Source: Actinomycetota bacterium (GTDB taxonomy: Bacteria; Margulisbacteria; Marinamargulisbacteria; SXXA01). Taken from it: a DNA stretch of 6,302 nt. Below, in pieces: positions 5,507-6,302 of this stretch. The notes beneath the pieces are model-generated. The model was not told the origin of the DNA. It made no database searches and saw nothing but the letters and a program-made list of their open reading frames with translations. The position numbers and the translations under genes were made by a program. Position 1 is the stretch's first letter, and every line of letters begins with the position of its first letter. The stretch is from NCBI GenBank assembly GCA_005791325.1, contig SXXA01000011.1, positions 1-6,302 on the forward strand, read 5' to 3'.

Positions 5507-6302
5507 ATGTCAAATCCGGTCATATCATCGAAATCTTATACCGTTGGAGTTTCTCAACAAAACTTTTTCCAAGACTTGTTCAATACCACAGCGAACATCA
5601 TAGATGGAATTATTAATGCACTTAAGGGTATGGGCGTGAGTAAAAGTGAATTAAATAATAAGCCCACAGAACCGTCATTACCTCCATCTGGACCTACCAG
5701 CCCCACCCATCAGAATATAAATAAGGCACCTGATTACATCATACACTTGTACGGCGATGCTCAGCTTGGACTATCATACGATGATACCTCATCAGAAAAT
5801 GACAGGAAAGTGGTTTCGAAAGTGAACGGGAATGCCAAGAATTTAGAAATGCTAGGTGTTGGTGATCAGTTTGCGATAGAGGCTGAAAATGGGGTAAAAA
5901 AAGTGATGATATACAGTAGGAAAAGCAATCCGAGTGATCAGAAAGAACCCCCGCAACCACGGTATGTGTTCATTCTTCCGTCGGGTCATACGCTGGGTCT
6001 TCGATATAATTCCGATCCGACTACCACCAGCAAAGGAGAGATTTATCAATTAGAGAGTCCGGTCAAAGACTTAGGGTATATTAATGTGGGCGATCATGTT
6101 GAAGTCAAGAAGGGGACGAATGGCAACAATATCGTTGTGATTACAAAGAAAGTAGAGCCCTTTACTCAAATTGGTCTTCGATATAATTCCGATCCGATTA
6201 CCCCCCGCAAAGATGCGATTTCTCATTTAGATAGTTCCGTCACAGACTTTGGGGATATTCAAGTGGGCGATCATAGTAAAGTCACGCCGGAGACGAATGG
6301 CA
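5507..6302 (+). CDS. Unrecognised internally repeated protein (3' end beyond window)
   Basis: From the ATG at 5507 the frame is open for 265 codons to the window edge; an in-frame TAA at 5492-5494 limits how far upstream it could start. I do not recognise a family. Residues 1-46 form a hydrophobic/amphipathic region (FFQDLFNTTANIIDGIINAL) without a recognisable signal peptide. Residues 52-75 are a proline-rich linker. Three repeat units follow: about 77-138, 153-215 and 219 to the edge. Each has a GL-S/R-Y motif (G88, G164, G223) and a VGD motif exactly 30 residues later (V118, V194, V253). The first two units start with a beta-like strand (YIIHLYG, YVFILPS) and end with another (VMIYSRK, IVVITKK). 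Unit 3 lacks the first strand. AAG and CAG codons look more frequent than in the minus-strand genes, a mild hint of different ancestry. More repeats probably follow. A role in surface or matrix structure is only a guess. Confidence 0.8.
   Translation, partial: MSNPVISSKSYTVGVSQQNFFQDLFNTTANIIDGIINALKGMGVSKSELNNKPTEPSLPPSGPTSPTHQNINKAPDYIIHLYGDAQLGLSYDDTSSENDRKVVSKVNGNAKNLEMLGVGDQFAIEAENGVKKVMIYSRKSNPSDQKEPPQPRYVFILPSGHTLGLRYNSDPTTTSKGEIYQLESPVKDLGYINVGDHVEVKKGTNGNNIVVITKKVEPFTQIGLRYNSDPITPRKDAISHLDSSVTDFGDIQVGDHSKVTPETNG
5996..6302 (+). repeat. Tandem 177-bp in-gene DNA repeat (second copy cut by window edge)
   Basis: Positions 5996-6125 and 6173-6302 align without gaps at a period of 177 bp (59 codons). 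By eye there are 23 mismatches in 130 positions, about 82% identity. The first 25 bases of each copy (5996-6020 and 6173-6197) are identical, including synonymous positions. This indicates a recent duplication or ongoing homogenisation within the coding sequence. Confidence 0.85.

Noticed and set aside
5739..6049. Minus-strand frames opposite the repeat protein
   Set aside because: The plus-strand frame has a clear protein repeat with fixed motif spacing, so the antisense frames are by-products.
5996..6302. CRISPR-like or mobile-element repeat
   Set aside because: The repeat period is a whole number of codons and the reading frame is open through both copies, so it is a coding repeat.

Overview
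The window looks like a bacterial chromosome segment of moderate GC. TGA is used as a stop (EamA and kinase genes), so the code is standard. LepB and DnaE are full bacterial versions, so this is a cellular genome and not a phage or plasmid fragment. I cannot place the organism to a phylum from the sequence. There are no rRNA or tRNA genes, insertion sequences, integrases or CRISPR arrays.

From about 4447 down to 1, on the minus strand, lies a tightly packed five-gene run with every junction overlapping. In transcription order it holds: a small three-helix PnuC/SemiSWEET-like membrane protein (4383-4132), an EamA/DMT-family transporter (4150-3296), a cytosolic HisKA_2-type histidine kinase (3306-2347), a REC-PAS response regulator without a DNA-binding domain (2350-1409), and the N-terminal 472 residues of the replicative DNA polymerase III alpha subunit DnaE (1416-1, continuing beyond the window). 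The overlaps are 19, 11, 4 and 8 bp, so translational coupling is likely. A candidate promoter for the whole run sits at 4418-4447. The DnaE PHP domain appears to have lost several metal ligands.

The 4384-4647 spacer carries that promoter and three inverted repeats, two of them strong hairpins in tandem. Then comes lepB (5241-4648, minus), a complete type I signal peptidase with its Ser/Lys dyad, preceded by a strong Shine-Dalgarno.

The 5254-5506 spacer separates lepB from a divergent plus-strand gene. It contains two inverted repeats that could be operators, a TATAAT box without a good -35, and a possible 42-codon small ORF with one hydrophobic helix. The divergent gene (5507 to the right edge, open) encodes an unrecognised protein: a short hydrophobic N-terminal part, a proline-rich linker, and at least three copies of a 60-75 residue beta-rich repeat. 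In each copy a GL-x-Y motif and a VGD motif are exactly 30 residues apart. Copies 2 and 3 are still similar at DNA level, which points to recent internal duplication. This repeat protein is the most novel-looking item in the window. The dnaE-containing sensory/transport operon and the degenerate PHP domain are the next most interesting.
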